The notes beneath the pieces are model-generated. The model was not told the DNA's origin, did no database searches, and worked only from the letters and a program-made list of their open reading frames with translations. From the NCBI GenBank assembly GCA_902826485.1, contig CADEEZ010000008.1:1-64000 (forward strand): DNA of 64,000 bases, written 5' to 3'. Made by a program: the position numbers and the translations under genes. The stretch is from an uncultured Gammaproteobacteria bacterium. Its GTDB lineage: Bacteria; Pseudomonadota; Gammaproteobacteria; Berkiellales; Berkiellaceae. Below, piece by piece: positions 33,047 through 43,296 of the stretch (positions are counted from its first letter, which is position 1; every line of letters starts with the position of its first letter).

Positions 33047-35974
33047 ATGAAAAATATAGTGAGACTGATTTTATTATTTTGTTGTTTAGCGTTACCTGTT
33101 TATGCAAAAGTGGTGATTGAAAAAAGTCCCAATGATGCGCGTCTTTATGAATATCTACAGCTGCCCAACAAATTAAATGTTGTGGTTGTCTCAGATAAAT
33201 CTGCTCAAAAATCAGCAGCAACCTTAGCCGTATTAGCTGGTTCCTTCGATGAGCCTACAGATAAGCCTGGACTCGCTCATTTTTTAGAACATATGATTAT
33301 TATGGGCAGTACAAAATATCCGCATCCTGGTAGCTTCAATACCTTTGTTAGTGATCATGGTGGCGACAGAAATGCCATGACATCCAATGATAGAACCACT
33401 TTTTTCTATGATGTTAACCCGGTGTATTTTGAAGAAAGTTTAGCCAGATTTTCCGATCATTTTGTGCACCCCTTATTTGACATAAACTATATAGAAAAAG
33501 AAATAAAAGCAGTGGATTCTGAATTTCAATTGCATCAAGAGGATGATTTTTATCGAGGGTATTACGTTTTAAAAGACATTGTAAATCCTGCTCATCCTAT
33601 GCATCGGTTTACAGCAGGAAATGTAGACAGCTTGTGGCCTAAAAATAAAGAAGGAAGCCCAGCTGAGCTGAGAAAACGCTTTATGACATTTTACGATGAA
33701 TTTTACTCGGCAGATAAAATGGTTTTGGTTTTGGTTGGTCCGCAGTCGACGCAGATATTAAGTAATTGGGCAAAAAAATATTTTAGCGATATTCCGCTCA
33801 TACAGAAAAAAGCACCTGTTTCCACTCCTCTAGAGTCACCCTCTTCTTCTTTGGCCTTCCGTGAGGGAATCGAAACACAAAAAAATATTGTGATTCATCC
33901 TCGTAAGCCTTTTTATTCTATTAATATGGCTTTTCCTATTCCAAACCAAAAGAAAAATTATCAAACACAGCCTTTAATGTATCTGGATGTGCTATTTGCC
34001 AATCAAGCAGAACATGGGCTTATCCATCAGTTAAAGGAAAAAGGGTGGATATTAGGCATGTCGCCTAATCGTTATGAAATTTCAAATACGGAAGAATTAT
34101 ATGCGCTAAATTTTAGTTTAACCGAAGCGGGGTTATCTCATGTGGATGACATTATTCAGGCTTGTTATGTTTATATTGAAGCGATAAAACAATCCCAATT
34201 GCCAGATTGGTTGTATGAAGAAATCAAAAAAATTGATCAAGTTAATTTTCAATTTGTCGAAAATTCTTCGCCCAGTAGTTTATCAAATTATTTAGCAAAA
34301 AATTTGCATGACTATCCGCCTGAAAAAATATTAAGTTATGCTTATCTTGACTCAAAAGTCGTGATGCCCAAACAAGCCATTCAATCATTACTAAATCATT
34401 TTACACCAGAAAAAATGGTATTGTTCGCCTTTATGCCTGGAGAAAAACAGAATAAAATAGAGCCTTATTACCAAGTGCCTTATTATGTTGAATCTTTTTC
34501 ACCACACCAGGTGAATTTTTGGAAACAACCTGAAAGTGTCTTAACGAAACCGATTGTCTTATCAAAACCAAATCAATTTTTACCCAGTAATTTGACGATA
34601 AAACCCCTTCCCAAATACGCAAAACCTAAGCTGATCGATTCGGCGTATAATCATTATGTGTGGTATATGCCCGAAGCAGAATTTAATATGCCGAGAATAG
34701 AAACTCGGCTGGCACTGCATACGCCTTATATTTATGAAAATCCTCAAAATATATTATTAGCCAGATTGGCGGTCGGTTTGGTTTCGGAAGAAATCGCCAA
34801 AATAAGAGTAGAATTAGCCTTGGCGGGCGCAGGAATAAATTACGGGGTACTCGAAACGGGTTTGAGCATTGGTATTACCGGTTATAGCGATTTACCGATT
34901 TATGAAAAAATAATTGAAAAAAGTATTTTGGCATTAAAAAATTTAACGATAGACCCAAACCGTTTTGCCATTCAAAAAGAAGCATTATTAAAATTATATA
35001 AAGCGAAATTAATTGGTAGCCCTATCGAAAATTATAATCAGGAATTAGGGTACTTACTTTTGAAAAGAAAAGTTTCTACAGAAGACCAGATTGCTTATTT
35101 AGAAAAGATACAGCCAAAAGATTTGGAATATTTTCAAAAACAATTTTTTAAAAATATCACGCTCGAAATGTTAATGGCAGGTAATTTGACAAAAGTTGAA
35201 GCAAAAAATGCCTCTCACAAACTGATAAATTTATTTTCTATGCCCGAGCATTCAACCCTATTGCCAAAAAAATATGAATCCGTAACGCTTTCACCTATAT
35301 TAGACTTACCCAAAAAAGGTCAATTGTTAGCTTTGTCACACCACCATCCAGATAATTTAGTCGCGATATATCTTCAAATGAATGACAAAAAAGTGAATAC
35401 ACTTGCCAAAACGTATTTAACAGATTACTTAATTAAAACGAAGTTTTTTGATGAATTGCGAACAGAATCACAATTTGGCTATATCGTCTTTTCACGTAGC
35501 ATGGTGATGAGAGATTTACCGGGATTGATTTTTTTAATTCAATCTCCAAAATATGAACCTGGGGTTATTTATAAAAAAGTCGCTGAATTTTTTAAAGCCT
35601 ATCAAAAAACCTTGAAAGAAATGCCTCCCATAGCTTTCAATCAAGCAAAGAAATCGTTAGTGGCTGATATTTTAGAAAAGCCCAAAAGCCTAGGAGAAAA
35701 GTCTGAACTATATTGGTCAGAGATAGTAGATAGAACCTATCGCTTTAATCGGGCAAAAGAAATGGCTGAAGCGATTAATAAGATTACCCAAGAGGAATTA
35801 TCAGCTTTTTATCAAGATGAATTGCTTAATATTAATCGTAAAGAATTAACGGTATTTGGCACCAATAATCAAAAGCATCCCGTTGAGTTGACTGATGATA
35901 AGGCAAATAATTTAATAGCCATAAAAAATAAGAATTTATTTAAACAAACAAGTGAATATTATGAACGAGAATGA
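33047..35974 (+). CDS. Exported M16-family zinc protease (pitrilysin / protease III-like)
   Basis: This 975-residue protein starts with a signal peptide (IVRLILLFCCLALPVYA). The inverted zinc motif HxxEH is H78-F-L-E81-H82 in GLAHFLEHMIIMGS, with the third ligand Glu in the IEKEIKAVDSEF helix about 70 residues on. Full length is as expected for a four-domain insulinase-type protease, and the C-terminal half is the inactive paired domain. It should degrade peptides in the periplasm. The 3' end overlaps the convergent gene by 16 bases. Confidence 0.93.
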   Translation: MKNIVRLILLFCCLALPVYAKVVIEKSPNDARLYEYLQLPNKLNVVVVSDKSAQKSAATLAVLAGSFDEPTDKPGLAHFLEHMIIMGSTKYPHPGSFNTFVSDHGGDRNAMTSNDRTTFFYDVNPVYFEESLARFSDHFVHPLFDINYIEKEIKAVDSEFQLHQEDDFYRGYYVLKDIVNPAHPMHRFTAGNVDSLWPKNKEGSPAELRKRFMTFYDEFYSADKMVLVLVGPQSTQILSNWAKKYFSDIPLIQKKAPVSTPLESPSSSLAFREGIETQKNIVIHPRKPFYSINMAFPIPNQKKNYQTQPLMYLDVLFANQAEHGLIHQLKEKGWILGMSPNRYEISNTEELYALNFSLTEAGLSHVDDIIQACYVYIEAIKQSQLPDWLYEEIKKIDQVNFQFVENSSPSSLSNYLAKNLHDYPPEKILSYAYLDSKVVMPKQAIQSLLNHFTPEKMVLFAFMPGEKQNKIEPYYQVPYYVESFSPHQVNFWKQPESVLTKPIVLSKPNQFLPSNLTIKPLPKYAKPKLIDSAYNHYVWYMPEAEFNMPRIETRLALHTPYIYENPQNILLARLAVGLVSEEIAKIRVELALAGAGINYGVLETGLSIGITGYSDLPIYEKIIEKSILALKNLTIDPNRFAIQKEALLKLYKAKLIGSPIENYNQELGYLLLKRKVSTEDQIAYLEKIQPKDLEYFQKQFFKNITLEMLMAGNLTKVEAKNASHKLINLFSMPEHSTLLPKKYESVTLSPILDLPKKGQLLALSHHHPDNLVAIYLQMNDKKVNTLAKTYLTDYLIKTKFFDELRTESQFGYIVFSRSMVMRDLPGLIFLIQSPKYEPGVIYKKVAEFFKAYQKTLKEMPPIAFNQAKKSLVADILEKPKSLGEKSELYWSEIVDRTYRFNRAKEMAEAINKITQEELSAFYQDELLNINRKELTVFGTNNQKHPVELTDDKANNLIAIKNKNLFKQTSEYYERE

Positions 35975-36426
35975 TTAGGGCCTGTTTGTTTATTCTTTAA
36001 TGAATGCACCAGAACAGGTTTAAAAACAGGAGACAGAAAAATAAGTTTCCCATCGATATCAAAGTGAAATCTAACATTGTCGGTAATTTCACCCAGGGGG
36101 CGATAACAAATGGCCATGAGGTCGGGTTGGGGAGGGTGTTTAACCCCGACGCCAATTTGATGCAAAGCCTGAGTCAGTTTTTGAATAATATACTGATTAT
36201 CTACACGGGGATTCACGCGCACATGGTTTAGCTCGAAGAGGACTTTGCTGAGGGTTCTTTGAAAATTATCAACGGGGAAAACGATGCCTTCAGCTAACGA
36301 TTCGACTCGGACGCATTCGATGGCTTCAAGATCTTGATTTAAGACAAATTCATAAATATCAGTAAAATCATTGGGAGAGACCAATGTTGCGTTAATGAGT
36401 ATTTCGGCATAGGCTTCATGTTTCAT
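35959..36426 (-). CDS. Conserved-looking cytosolic protein of unknown function
   Basis: This 155-residue protein has no signal peptide or membrane segment. It has an alternating strand-helix pattern (EAYAEILINATLV, DLMAICYRPLGEI, VRFHFDIDGKLIFL). No family recognised. It is divergent from radA, 58 bases between starts, and converges on the M16 protease gene with a 16-base overlap. Confidence 0.65.
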   Translation of the reverse strand: MKHEAYAEILINATLVSPNDFTDIYEFVLNQDLEAIECVRVESLAEGIVFPVDNFQRTLSKVLFELNHVRVNPRVDNQYIIQKLTQALHQIGVGVKHPPQPDLMAICYRPLGEITDNVRFHFDIDGKLIFLSPVFKPVLVHSLKNKQTGPNHSRS

Positions 36427-36484
36427 ACCTACCCTATCGGCGCGATTTTTTTCAACTTTAGAAATTAACTAGGAATATGTACAC

Positions 36485-37879
36485 GTGTCAAAAAGCAATC
36501 AGTCCTCAAATTCAAAGTCGGCAACTAAGGTGCAGTACGTTTGTTCACAATGTGGGGCCAGTTCAGCAAAATGGGCGGGTCAATGCAGTGATTGTTTGGC
36601 TTGGAACAGCTTTACAGAAATGGCAATGTTCTCCACAGGGAAAGTTTCTGCCCGTTTAAAAGGCTATGCAGGTGCAGATACACCGACTATTATCGCTTTG
36701 CAAGATGTCACCACAAACCATGAAACACGCTGGACAACCGGCTTAGAAGAATTAGACAGAGTATTAGGGGGAGGCGTAGTTGAAGGCTCGGTGGTATTAA
36801 TTGGTGGCGATCCGGGAATAGGTAAATCAACTCTATTACTACAAACTGCTGCTAATTTATCTAATGAATTTAATACTTTATATGTCACAGGTGAAGAGTC
36901 ACTGAAACAAGTTTCGCTTAGGGCACAAAGATTAGGCGTTGAAAAATCCAAAATAAAATTATTGGCTGAAACCCAAGTAGAAAAAATATTAATGCTGGCA
37001 GAAGCGGATGGCCCTAAAATATTAATCATCGATTCTATTCAAACGCTTTACACAGAAGTCATTCAATCTGCACCAGGTTCGGTGAGCCAGGTGAGAGAAT
37101 CGGCAGCCTATTTAGTCCGTTTTGCAAAACGAACAGGCACGTCAATCTTTATCGTCGGCCATGTGACTAAAGATGGTTCATTAGCAGGCCCACGGGTGTT
37201 AGAACATATGGTCGATGCCGTATTATATTTCGAAGGGGAAAAAGATTCTCGATTCAGAGTGGTGCGCGCCTTTAAAAACCGTTTTGGCGCGGTAAACGAA
37301 TTAGGTTTGTTTGCCATGACCGATAAAGGCTTAAAAGCCGTAAATAATCCCTCTGCTATATTTTTATCACGCGATAAAGTCATCGTACCGGGCAGTAATG
37401 TATTAGTGTCTTGGGAAGGCAATCGACCTTTACTTATCGAAGTGCAAGCTTTAGTAGACGAAACGCCTTTAGCTAATCCAAGGCGGGTTACCGTTGGTTT
37501 TGAAAACAATCGCTTAGGGATGTTACTCGCCGTGTTGCATCGTCACGCAGGTATTTCTATTCACAGCTTAGATGTATTTATTAATGTCGTCGGTGGTGTG
37601 CGCATTACTGAAACGGGCATTGATTTGGCGGTATTATTTGCCATGGTTTCAAGTTTAAGAAACAAGCCTTTAAGCCAAGAATTAGTCGTGTTTGGCGAAA
37701 TTGGATTAGGGGGAGAAATTCGGCCTGTTCAAGGAGGCCAAGAAAGAATTCGAGAAGCACAAAAACATGGTTTTAAAACAGCGATAGTACCTAAAGCCAA
37801 TATGCCTAAAAAAGGCGCCATTCCGGATATAGAAGTAATAGGGGTAAATAGCTTACAAGAAGCTTTGACTTATCTTTAA
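36485..37879 (+). CDS. radA: DNA repair protein RadA
   Basis: This 464-residue RecA-like ATPase helps branch migration of recombination intermediates. A C4 zinc finger is at the N-terminus (CSQCGASSAKW, then CSDCLAWNSF). Walker A is GGDPGIGKSTLL, the RadA-specific motif KNRFG is present, and a Lon-protease-like C-terminal domain follows (VGGVRITETGIDLAV). Start is GTG 36485; an upstream overlapping ATG frame is out of phase. Intact. Confidence 0.97.
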   Translation: MSKSNQSSNSKSATKVQYVCSQCGASSAKWAGQCSDCLAWNSFTEMAMFSTGKVSARLKGYAGADTPTIIALQDVTTNHETRWTTGLEELDRVLGGGVVEGSVVLIGGDPGIGKSTLLLQTAANLSNEFNTLYVTGEESLKQVSLRAQRLGVEKSKIKLLAETQVEKILMLAEADGPKILIIDSIQTLYTEVIQSAPGSVSQVRESAAYLVRFAKRTGTSIFIVGHVTKDGSLAGPRVLEHMVDAVLYFEGEKDSRFRVVRAFKNRFGAVNELGLFAMTDKGLKAVNNPSAIFLSRDKVIVPGSNVLVSWEGNRPLLIEVQALVDETPLANPRRVTVGFENNRLGMLLAVLHRHAGISIHSLDVFINVVGGVRITETGIDLAVLFAMVSSLRNKPLSQELVVFGEIGLGGEIRPVQGGQERIREAQKHGFKTAIVPKANMPKKGAIPDIEVIGVNSLQEALTYL

Positions 37880-37940
37880 AATGAAGAAAGTTTGATATAT
37901 CCTGCCTGATACTTAAATAAATAATTTTAAAGGCAGTTGT

Positions 37941-38447
37941 ATGAGGTATTTTTTATTTATTTTTAATATGATGATTGGGCTCGTTTTTTTATTTCCCACT
38001 TATTGTGATGCGCGCACACTTCTCCCAGTACATAAAATCATTATTCACAAAAAAGACAGAAAAATGCAGGTATATCATCAGAATAAATTAATTCAGGTAT
38101 ATAAAGTAGCATTAGGTTTTTCACCCAAAGGCCATAAATTTCAAGCAGGCGATGGCAAAACCCCTGAAGGCAAATATAACATCAGTGCTAAAAACCCCAA
38201 CAGCCGTTATTTTCTTTCTTTAAAAATATCCTACCCTAATAATCAAGATAAAGTAAAAGCCTATCAAGGGGGCGTATCCCCTGGTGGTGATATCATGATT
38301 CATGGCATTGGTAAACAAAATGGCTGGCTAGGACAACTGCATACCAAAAGCGATTGGACACTAGGGTGTGTGGCCTTAACCAACGAAGAAATCACAGAGC
38401 TTTATCATGCGACGTCAGTGGGCACAGTTGTTGAAATATTGCCGTAA
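37941..38447 (+). CDS. Exported L,D-transpeptidase (YkuD domain)
   Basis: This 168-residue protein has an N-terminal signal segment (FLFIFNMMIGLVFLFPTYC). The YkuD catalytic motif is complete: H121-G in IMIHGIG and the Cys nucleophile C143 in SDWTLGCVALTNEE. Such enzymes cross-link peptidoglycan stems or attach proteins to them. The small size, one domain only, resembles ErfK/YafK-like members. It lies between radA and the ankyrin gene on the same strand. Confidence 0.9.
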   Translation: MRYFLFIFNMMIGLVFLFPTYCDARTLLPVHKIIIHKKDRKMQVYHQNKLIQVYKVALGFSPKGHKFQAGDGKTPEGKYNISAKNPNSRYFLSLKISYPNNQDKVKAYQGGVSPGGDIMIHGIGKQNGWLGQLHTKSDWTLGCVALTNEEITELYHATSVGTVVEILP

Positions 38448-38480
38448 TATATTTTAAAACTATTTTAGTAGGGCATCATT

Positions 38481-39554
38481 ATGGACACGAATAATTTAAA
38501 TACGAATCAATACAATGATTTATCTCAAATAGAAAAAGACAAAAAGCTGCTAGAGGCATCTCAATTAGGTAAAGTAGAAAAGGTAAAGGCGCTTTTAGAT
38601 GCAGGTGCTAACATAAATGCCAGAGACACAAAATTTTATGTTGATCGTACGCCAATGATGAAAGCGACAGTAACTTGGCGTCTAGAGGTCATGAAGTTGT
38701 TGATTGAAAGAGGTGCTGATCTTGAGTTGACAGACCCGGAAGGCTTTACGGCATTGATATGGGCAGCTCGTGATGCTTATGGTAAAACAGATGCACTTAA
38801 AGTTTTAATTAATGCGGGCGCTAATATTCAGGCTAAAACAAACCGTAATGAAACGGCATTAATGTGGGCGGCCTTTGACTGTTTTCCGGATATGGTGGAT
38901 TACCTTATTGAAAAGGGCGCCAGCGTATCTGAGGTGACCACCTATAATCTCACTGCACTCGGTTTGATTTCTTTTAAAAAGAAGCAAGTGATTGAAGAGG
39001 ATTCTACAGATAAAGACATTATTCTTAAAAAATATGATCAAATCATGTATTCTTTATTAAGTGCCATGTCGATTGAGGAATATAAAAAAGAAATAGAACT
39101 TGATCCACATTATGCACCAACTATTCAATCTAATTATGAAGCTTTCAAAAAAACCGTAATAGACCATCGTATAAATTTATTTAAGTTATTTGGGACTTTG
39201 GCTTTAGATGACAATAAAAACAATATTTTTTCCATGTTAACGCCCGAAATAATCGGTATAATTTCAGCTAAATATGTCGAAATCGAATCTAAGCTTTCTG
39301 TTTCTTGTTCCCAGGAAGATTCAAAGCTTAATGACTCTGAAATTAAACCAGAAATCAAAAATACTCCCTCTTGGCATAAGCATCATGCACCCCTTGAAGG
39401 GGTTGCAATTTGTAAAGCATTAAACGCACTTACTTTTACGCCTTCATTCACTGGACAAGTTGAAAATAAGCTTAAAAGAAAGCAGGAAGAAAGTGAAAAT
39501 AATAGTAATAACAACAACACTAGCATTGTTAATAATAAAAAAACAAAAAAATAG
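38481..39554 (+). CDS. Ankyrin-repeat protein with basic C-terminal tail, putative effector
   Basis: This 357-residue protein has four ankyrin repeats at about residues 20-160 (LLEASQLGKVEKVKALLDAG, RTPMMKATVTWRLEVMKLLI, FTALIWAARDAYGKTDALKV, ETALMWAAFDCFPDMVDYLI). The C-terminal domain matches that of the protein at 7207-8226: FKKTVIDHRINLFK, GTLALDDNKNNIF, LTPEIIGII. The tail carries KLKRK (330-334) and ends KKTKK (353-357), both resembling nuclear localisation signals, separated by an Asn-rich stretch. ATG 38481 follows GTAGGG. A translocated, host-directed role is inferred from architecture. Confidence 0.88.
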   Translation: MDTNNLNTNQYNDLSQIEKDKKLLEASQLGKVEKVKALLDAGANINARDTKFYVDRTPMMKATVTWRLEVMKLLIERGADLELTDPEGFTALIWAARDAYGKTDALKVLINAGANIQAKTNRNETALMWAAFDCFPDMVDYLIEKGASVSEVTTYNLTALGLISFKKKQVIEEDSTDKDIILKKYDQIMYSLLSAMSIEEYKKEIELDPHYAPTIQSNYEAFKKTVIDHRINLFKLFGTLALDDNKNNIFSMLTPEIIGIISAKYVEIESKLSVSCSQEDSKLNDSEIKPEIKNTPSWHKHHAPLEGVAICKALNALTFTPSFTGQVENKLKRKQEESENNSNNNNTSIVNNKKTKK

Positions 39555-39593
39555 TAGTTTTGGCTTTGTTTTAAGAATTACTCAGAAACTGTC

Positions 39594-39703
39594 TCATGCC
39601 AGCGAAGCTGGCATCCAGTCCTGGCCACGGAGTGGCTAAATTTGCTAGCCCCGCGTGAAACGTGGGGGGGAAAAGACCTGGATGCCAGTTTTCACTGGCA
39701 TGA
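39594..39703. repeat. Composite element of four hairpins with terminal inverted repeats
   Basis: The ends are inverted copies of each other: TCATGCCAG...GGCATCCAG at 39594-39617 and CTGGATGCC...GGCATGA at 39679-39703. Each end is itself a hairpin (TGCCAGC-GAA-GCTGGCA; TGCCAGT-TTTC-ACTGGCA). Between them lie GCCAC-GGA-GTGGC and CCCCGCGT-GAA-ACGTGGGG. This is the arrangement of compound REP/BIME elements. It separates the ankyrin gene from the convergent ettA and may stop transcription in both directions. Confidence 0.75.
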
Positions 39704-39716
39704 CAGATCAGTATAT

Positions 39717-41396
39717 TTATACTTCTTCTAGCTTTTTATAACGAATACGCTTAGGTTGCGTTTCACCTGCACCACCGCGATGGTGTAAATCTTCTTCATA
39801 TTCGGTATAGCTGCCTTCAAAGAAAGTGACTTTGCTGTCGCCTTCAAACGCCATGATGTGCGTCGCAATTCTATCTAAGAACCATCTATCATGCGAAATC
39901 ACCATCACGCAACCTGGGAAGGCCAATAAGGCATTTTCCAGTGCACGTAATGTTTCAATGTCTAAGTCGTTGGTCGGTTCATCCAGGAGCAAGACGTTGC
40001 CACCACTTTTTAATAATTTAGCTAAGTGCAAACGATTGCGTTCACCACCGGATAAATTCCCAATGACTTTTTGCTGATCGCTGCCCTTAAAGTTAAATCT
40101 GCCGGCATACGCTCTAGAAGGAATGGTATATTGTCCTACGGTAATAATATCTAAGCCGTCAGACAATTCTTCCCATACGGTACGTTTGTCATTTAAGCCT
40201 TCACGTGATTGATCGATATAAGATAATTGTACGGTTTCCCCTATTTTAATTTCGCCAGAATCAGGGGTTTGTTGGCCATTCAGCATTTTAAAGAAAGTGG
40301 ATTTACCCGCGCCATTCGGCCCAATAATGCCGATAATGGCACCGCGAGGAATTTTAGCAGAAAAATTTTCAAGTAAGATGCGCCCGTTGATGGACTTAGT
40401 GATTCCTTGAATATCCATCACATTTTCGCCTAAACGAGGTCCTGGCGGAATATATAATTCTTCAGTTTCGGTACGTTTTTGAAATTCACGTGAGCTTAAT
40501 TCTTCAAAGTTGCTAACACGAGCTTTGTTTTTCTTACGTCGGCCTTTAGGATTGGTTTTGACCCATTCTAATTCTGTTTGTAAAGCACGTCTGTGTGCGG
40601 CTTCTTCTCTGGCTTCAAGGGCTAAGCGTTTTTCTTTTTGATCTAACCAGCTGCTGTAATTGCCTTCATAAGGAATACCGCGGCCTTTGTCTAATTCTAA
40701 AATCCAACCCGCGACATTATCTAAGAAATATCTATCATGCGTAACAGCAATCACAGTACCCGCAAAATCTTTTAAGAAGCATTCTAACCAAGCGACCGAT
40801 TCAGCGTCTAAATGGTTCGTTGGCTCATCGAGTAATAACACATCTGGTTGAGATAAGAGTAATTTGCACAGAGCAACACGTCTTCTTTCACCACCCGATA
40901 GTTGAGTCACATCCGCATCCCAAGCTGGCAATCTTAAAGCATCGGCAGCGATTTCTAATTTGCGATCTAAGTCCCACGCGCCTGCCGCTTCAATAGCATC
41001 TTGCAGTTTACCTTGCTCTTCTAGAAGGGTTTGCATTTCTGCATCGCTCATTTCTTCGGCAAATTTAGCCGATAACTCATCAAAACGAGTGAGCATATCT
41101 TTTATGGGGCGCACGCCATCTTCAACATTCCCTTTCACATCTTTATTAGGATCAAGCCAAGGTTCTTGAGGGAGATAACCAAAGGTGAGGTTTTTTTGGT
41201 ATGTTATTTCACCAACATAATCTTTGTCTTCGCCGGCAATAATGCGCAGTACGGTCGATTTTCCCGCTCCGTTTAGGCCTAATACGCCGATTTTTGCGCC
41301 ATAAAAAAAGGAAAGGGAGATATCTTTGATGATTTCTTTTTTAGGGGGGACAATTTTGCCCACACCTTGCATGGAAAAAATGGTTTTATTCGACAT
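39717..41396 (-). CDS. ettA: Energy-dependent translational throttle protein EttA (ABC-F)
   Basis: This 559-residue soluble ABC-F protein binds the ribosomal E site and gates translation according to ATP/ADP ratio. It has two ATPase modules: Walker A GLNGAGKSTVLRI and GPNGAGKSTFFKM, signatures LSGGERRRVAL and LSGGERNRLHL, and Walker B LLLDEPTNHLD and LLLDEPTNDLD. The inter-domain linker contains the charged helix typical of the group (WLDQKEKRLALEAREEA). Full length. Transcribed divergently from glyA. Confidence 0.97.
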   Translation of the reverse strand: MSNKTIFSMQGVGKIVPPKKEIIKDISLSFFYGAKIGVLGLNGAGKSTVLRIIAGEDKDYVGEITYQKNLTFGYLPQEPWLDPNKDVKGNVEDGVRPIKDMLTRFDELSAKFAEEMSDAEMQTLLEEQGKLQDAIEAAGAWDLDRKLEIAADALRLPAWDADVTQLSGGERRRVALCKLLLSQPDVLLLDEPTNHLDAESVAWLECFLKDFAGTVIAVTHDRYFLDNVAGWILELDKGRGIPYEGNYSSWLDQKEKRLALEAREEAAHRRALQTELEWVKTNPKGRRKKNKARVSNFEELSSREFQKRTETEELYIPPGPRLGENVMDIQGITKSINGRILLENFSAKIPRGAIIGIIGPNGAGKSTFFKMLNGQQTPDSGEIKIGETVQLSYIDQSREGLNDKRTVWEELSDGLDIITVGQYTIPSRAYAGRFNFKGSDQQKVIGNLSGGERNRLHLAKLLKSGGNVLLLDEPTNDLDIETLRALENALLAFPGCVMVISHDRWFLDRIATHIMAFEGDSKVTFFEGSYTEYEEDLHHRGGAGETQPKRIRYKKLEEV

Positions 41397-41511
41397 AGTT
41401 GTACAATCCTAGCAGTAAGTCAGGGGGGTATTTTACCTGCTTTTAGATCAAAACCGTATCACATTCTTGTTTAGTGAGTTAAAATACGGGTTTTTCAATA
41501 GGGGGCACGGA

Positions 41512-42777
41512 ATGTTTAGTCAAGATATGCAAATAGAAGGGTTTGATCCAGAATTAGCCAAAGCTATTCAGCTGGAACAAAAACGTCAAGAAGAACACAT
41601 AGAATTGATTGCTTCTGAGAACTATGCGAGCCCCAGAGTATTGGCCGCTCAAGGTTCTGTGTTAACCAATAAATATGCGGAAGGGTACCCCCATAAACGT
41701 TATTATGGTGGCTGTGAATTCGTTGATATTGCCGAAGATTTAGCCATTGAACGCGCTAAAAAATTATTTGGCGCAGCTTATGTGAATGTGCAACCGCATT
41801 CAGGTTCTTCTGCGAATGCAGCGGTATTTATGGCATTAATTAAACCGGGCGATGTGATTTTAGGCATGGGCCTTAATGAAGGCGGGCATTTAACACACGG
41901 TTCTAAAGTCAATTTTTCAGGTCAGTTATACCAATCTTATTCTTATGGATTAGATTCTAAAACAGGCGAAATTGATTATGATCAAGTTCGTCAATTAGCG
42001 TTGACACACCGTCCCAAATTAATTATTGCAGGCTTCTCAGCGTATTCGCGCATTGTCGATTGGCAAATTTTTAGAAATATTGCCGATGAAGTGGGTGCCT
42101 ATTTAGTGGCAGACATCGCACACGTTGCGGGCCTAATTGCCGCAGGATTATATCCTTCACCCGTGCAAATTGCCGATGTCACAACGTCTACTACGCATAA
42201 AACACTCAGAGGACCACGAGGCGGCATTATTTTAGCCAAAGCGAACCCTGATATTGAGAAAAAATTAAATTCGATGGTTTTCCCTGGCATTCAAGGTGGG
42301 CCACTCATGCACGTGATTGCAGCCAAAGCGGTTGCCTTTTTAGAAGCGTTGCAGCCAGAATTCAAAATGTATCAACAACAAGTGGTTACTAACGCCAAAT
42401 GCTTTGCTACAGCACTCATGAATAAAGGATTTGATCTGATATCTAATGGCACAGACAATCATTTATTTTTGGTGGATCTTACTCGCAAAAATATCTCAGG
42501 CAAAGAAGCGGATGCGGCACTGGATTTAGCCAACATTACCGTCAATAAAAATTCTGTGCCGAATGACACCCGTTCTCCTTTTGTCACCAGTGGCATAAGA
42601 TTGGGTACGCCTGCGGTGACCACACGAGGCTTTAAAGAACCACAAATGGAACAATTAGCGACTTGGATAGACGCGATTATCTCTCATCCAACCGATGAAG
42701 GGATTCGGTCAAAAACAAAACAGGCGGTGGTTGAATTATGTCAACAATTCCCCGTTTATGGACCGCCCTTAAAGTAA
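41512..42777 (+). CDS. glyA: Serine hydroxymethyltransferase
   Basis: This 421-residue PLP enzyme interconverts serine and glycine while charging tetrahydrofolate with a one-carbon unit. [12 protein letters not shown] near the N-terminus and the PLP-lysine block [14 protein letters not shown] (around residue 227) are diagnostic. I chose ATG 41512, preceded by AGGGGG, because [12 protein letters not shown] matches the usual N-terminal length; the frame from 41467 adds 15 residues. It heads the glyA-nrdR-ribD-ribB-ribH-nusB run. Confidence 0.97.
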   Translation: MFSQDMQIEGFDPELAKAIQLEQKRQEEHIELIASENYASPRVLAAQGSVLTNKYAEGYPHKRYYGGCEFVDIAEDLAIERAKKLFGAAYVNVQPHSGSSANAAVFMALIKPGDVILGMGLNEGGHLTHGSKVNFSGQLYQSYSYGLDSKTGEIDYDQVRQLALTHRPKLIIAGFSAYSRIVDWQIFRNIADEVGAYLVADIAHVAGLIAAGLYPSPVQIADVTTSTTHKTLRGPRGGIILAKANPDIEKKLNSMVFPGIQGGPLMHVIAAKAVAFLEALQPEFKMYQQQVVTNAKCFATALMNKGFDLISNGTDNHLFLVDLTRKNISGKEADAALDLANITVNKNSVPNDTRSPFVTSGIRLGTPAVTTRGFKEPQMEQLATWIDAIISHPTDEGIRSKTKQAVVELCQQFPVYGPPLK

Positions 42778-42820
42778 AAAAAACAGTAAATATAAATCAT
42801 AAATAATAAAGAGCACGGAT

Positions 42821-43291
42821 ATGCGTTGTCCCTTTTGTACCACTCAAGATACCAAAGTGATTGATTCTCGGTTGACGGGTGAAGGCGATCAAGTGAGGCG
42901 ACGTCGCGAATGTATTGATTGTGAAGAGCGCTTCACCACATACGAAACGGCTGAATTAATGTTGCCAAGAGTGATTAAGCGCGATGATACGCGGGAAACC
43001 TTTAACGAAGAAAAGCTAAGACAAGGGCTTCTAAAAGCCCTTGAGAAAAGGCCGGTGAGTATCGAAAAGGTAGAAGAAGCCTTATTGCGCATTAAACGTA
43101 AGTTGTTGGCTTCAGGTGAACGGGAAATCGTGAGTCAAATATTGGGGGAGTGGGTGATGGATGAATTAAAAATTCTCGATCATGTTGCTTATGTGAGATT
43201 TGCCTCGGTTTATCGTCGCTTTCAGGATGTCTACGCTTTTGAAGAGGAAATTGAAAAGTTGAAAATTCCTAAACTATTAACAGAGCAGTGA
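42821..43291 (+). CDS. nrdR: Transcriptional repressor NrdR
   Basis: This 156-residue regulator of ribonucleotide reductase genes has an N-terminal zinc ribbon ([13 protein letters not shown], then CIDCEERF) and an ATP-cone domain ([18 protein letters not shown]). Its place between glyA and ribD is a common gammaproteobacterial arrangement. Full length. Confidence 0.97.
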   Translation: MRCPFCTTQDTKVIDSRLTGEGDQVRRRRECIDCEERFTTYETAELMLPRVIKRDDTRETFNEEKLRQGLLKALEKRPVSIEKVEEALLRIKRKLLASGEREIVSQILGEWVMDELKILDHVAYVRFASVYRRFQDVYAFEEEIEKLKIPKLLTEQ

Positions 43292-43296
43292 GTTAA

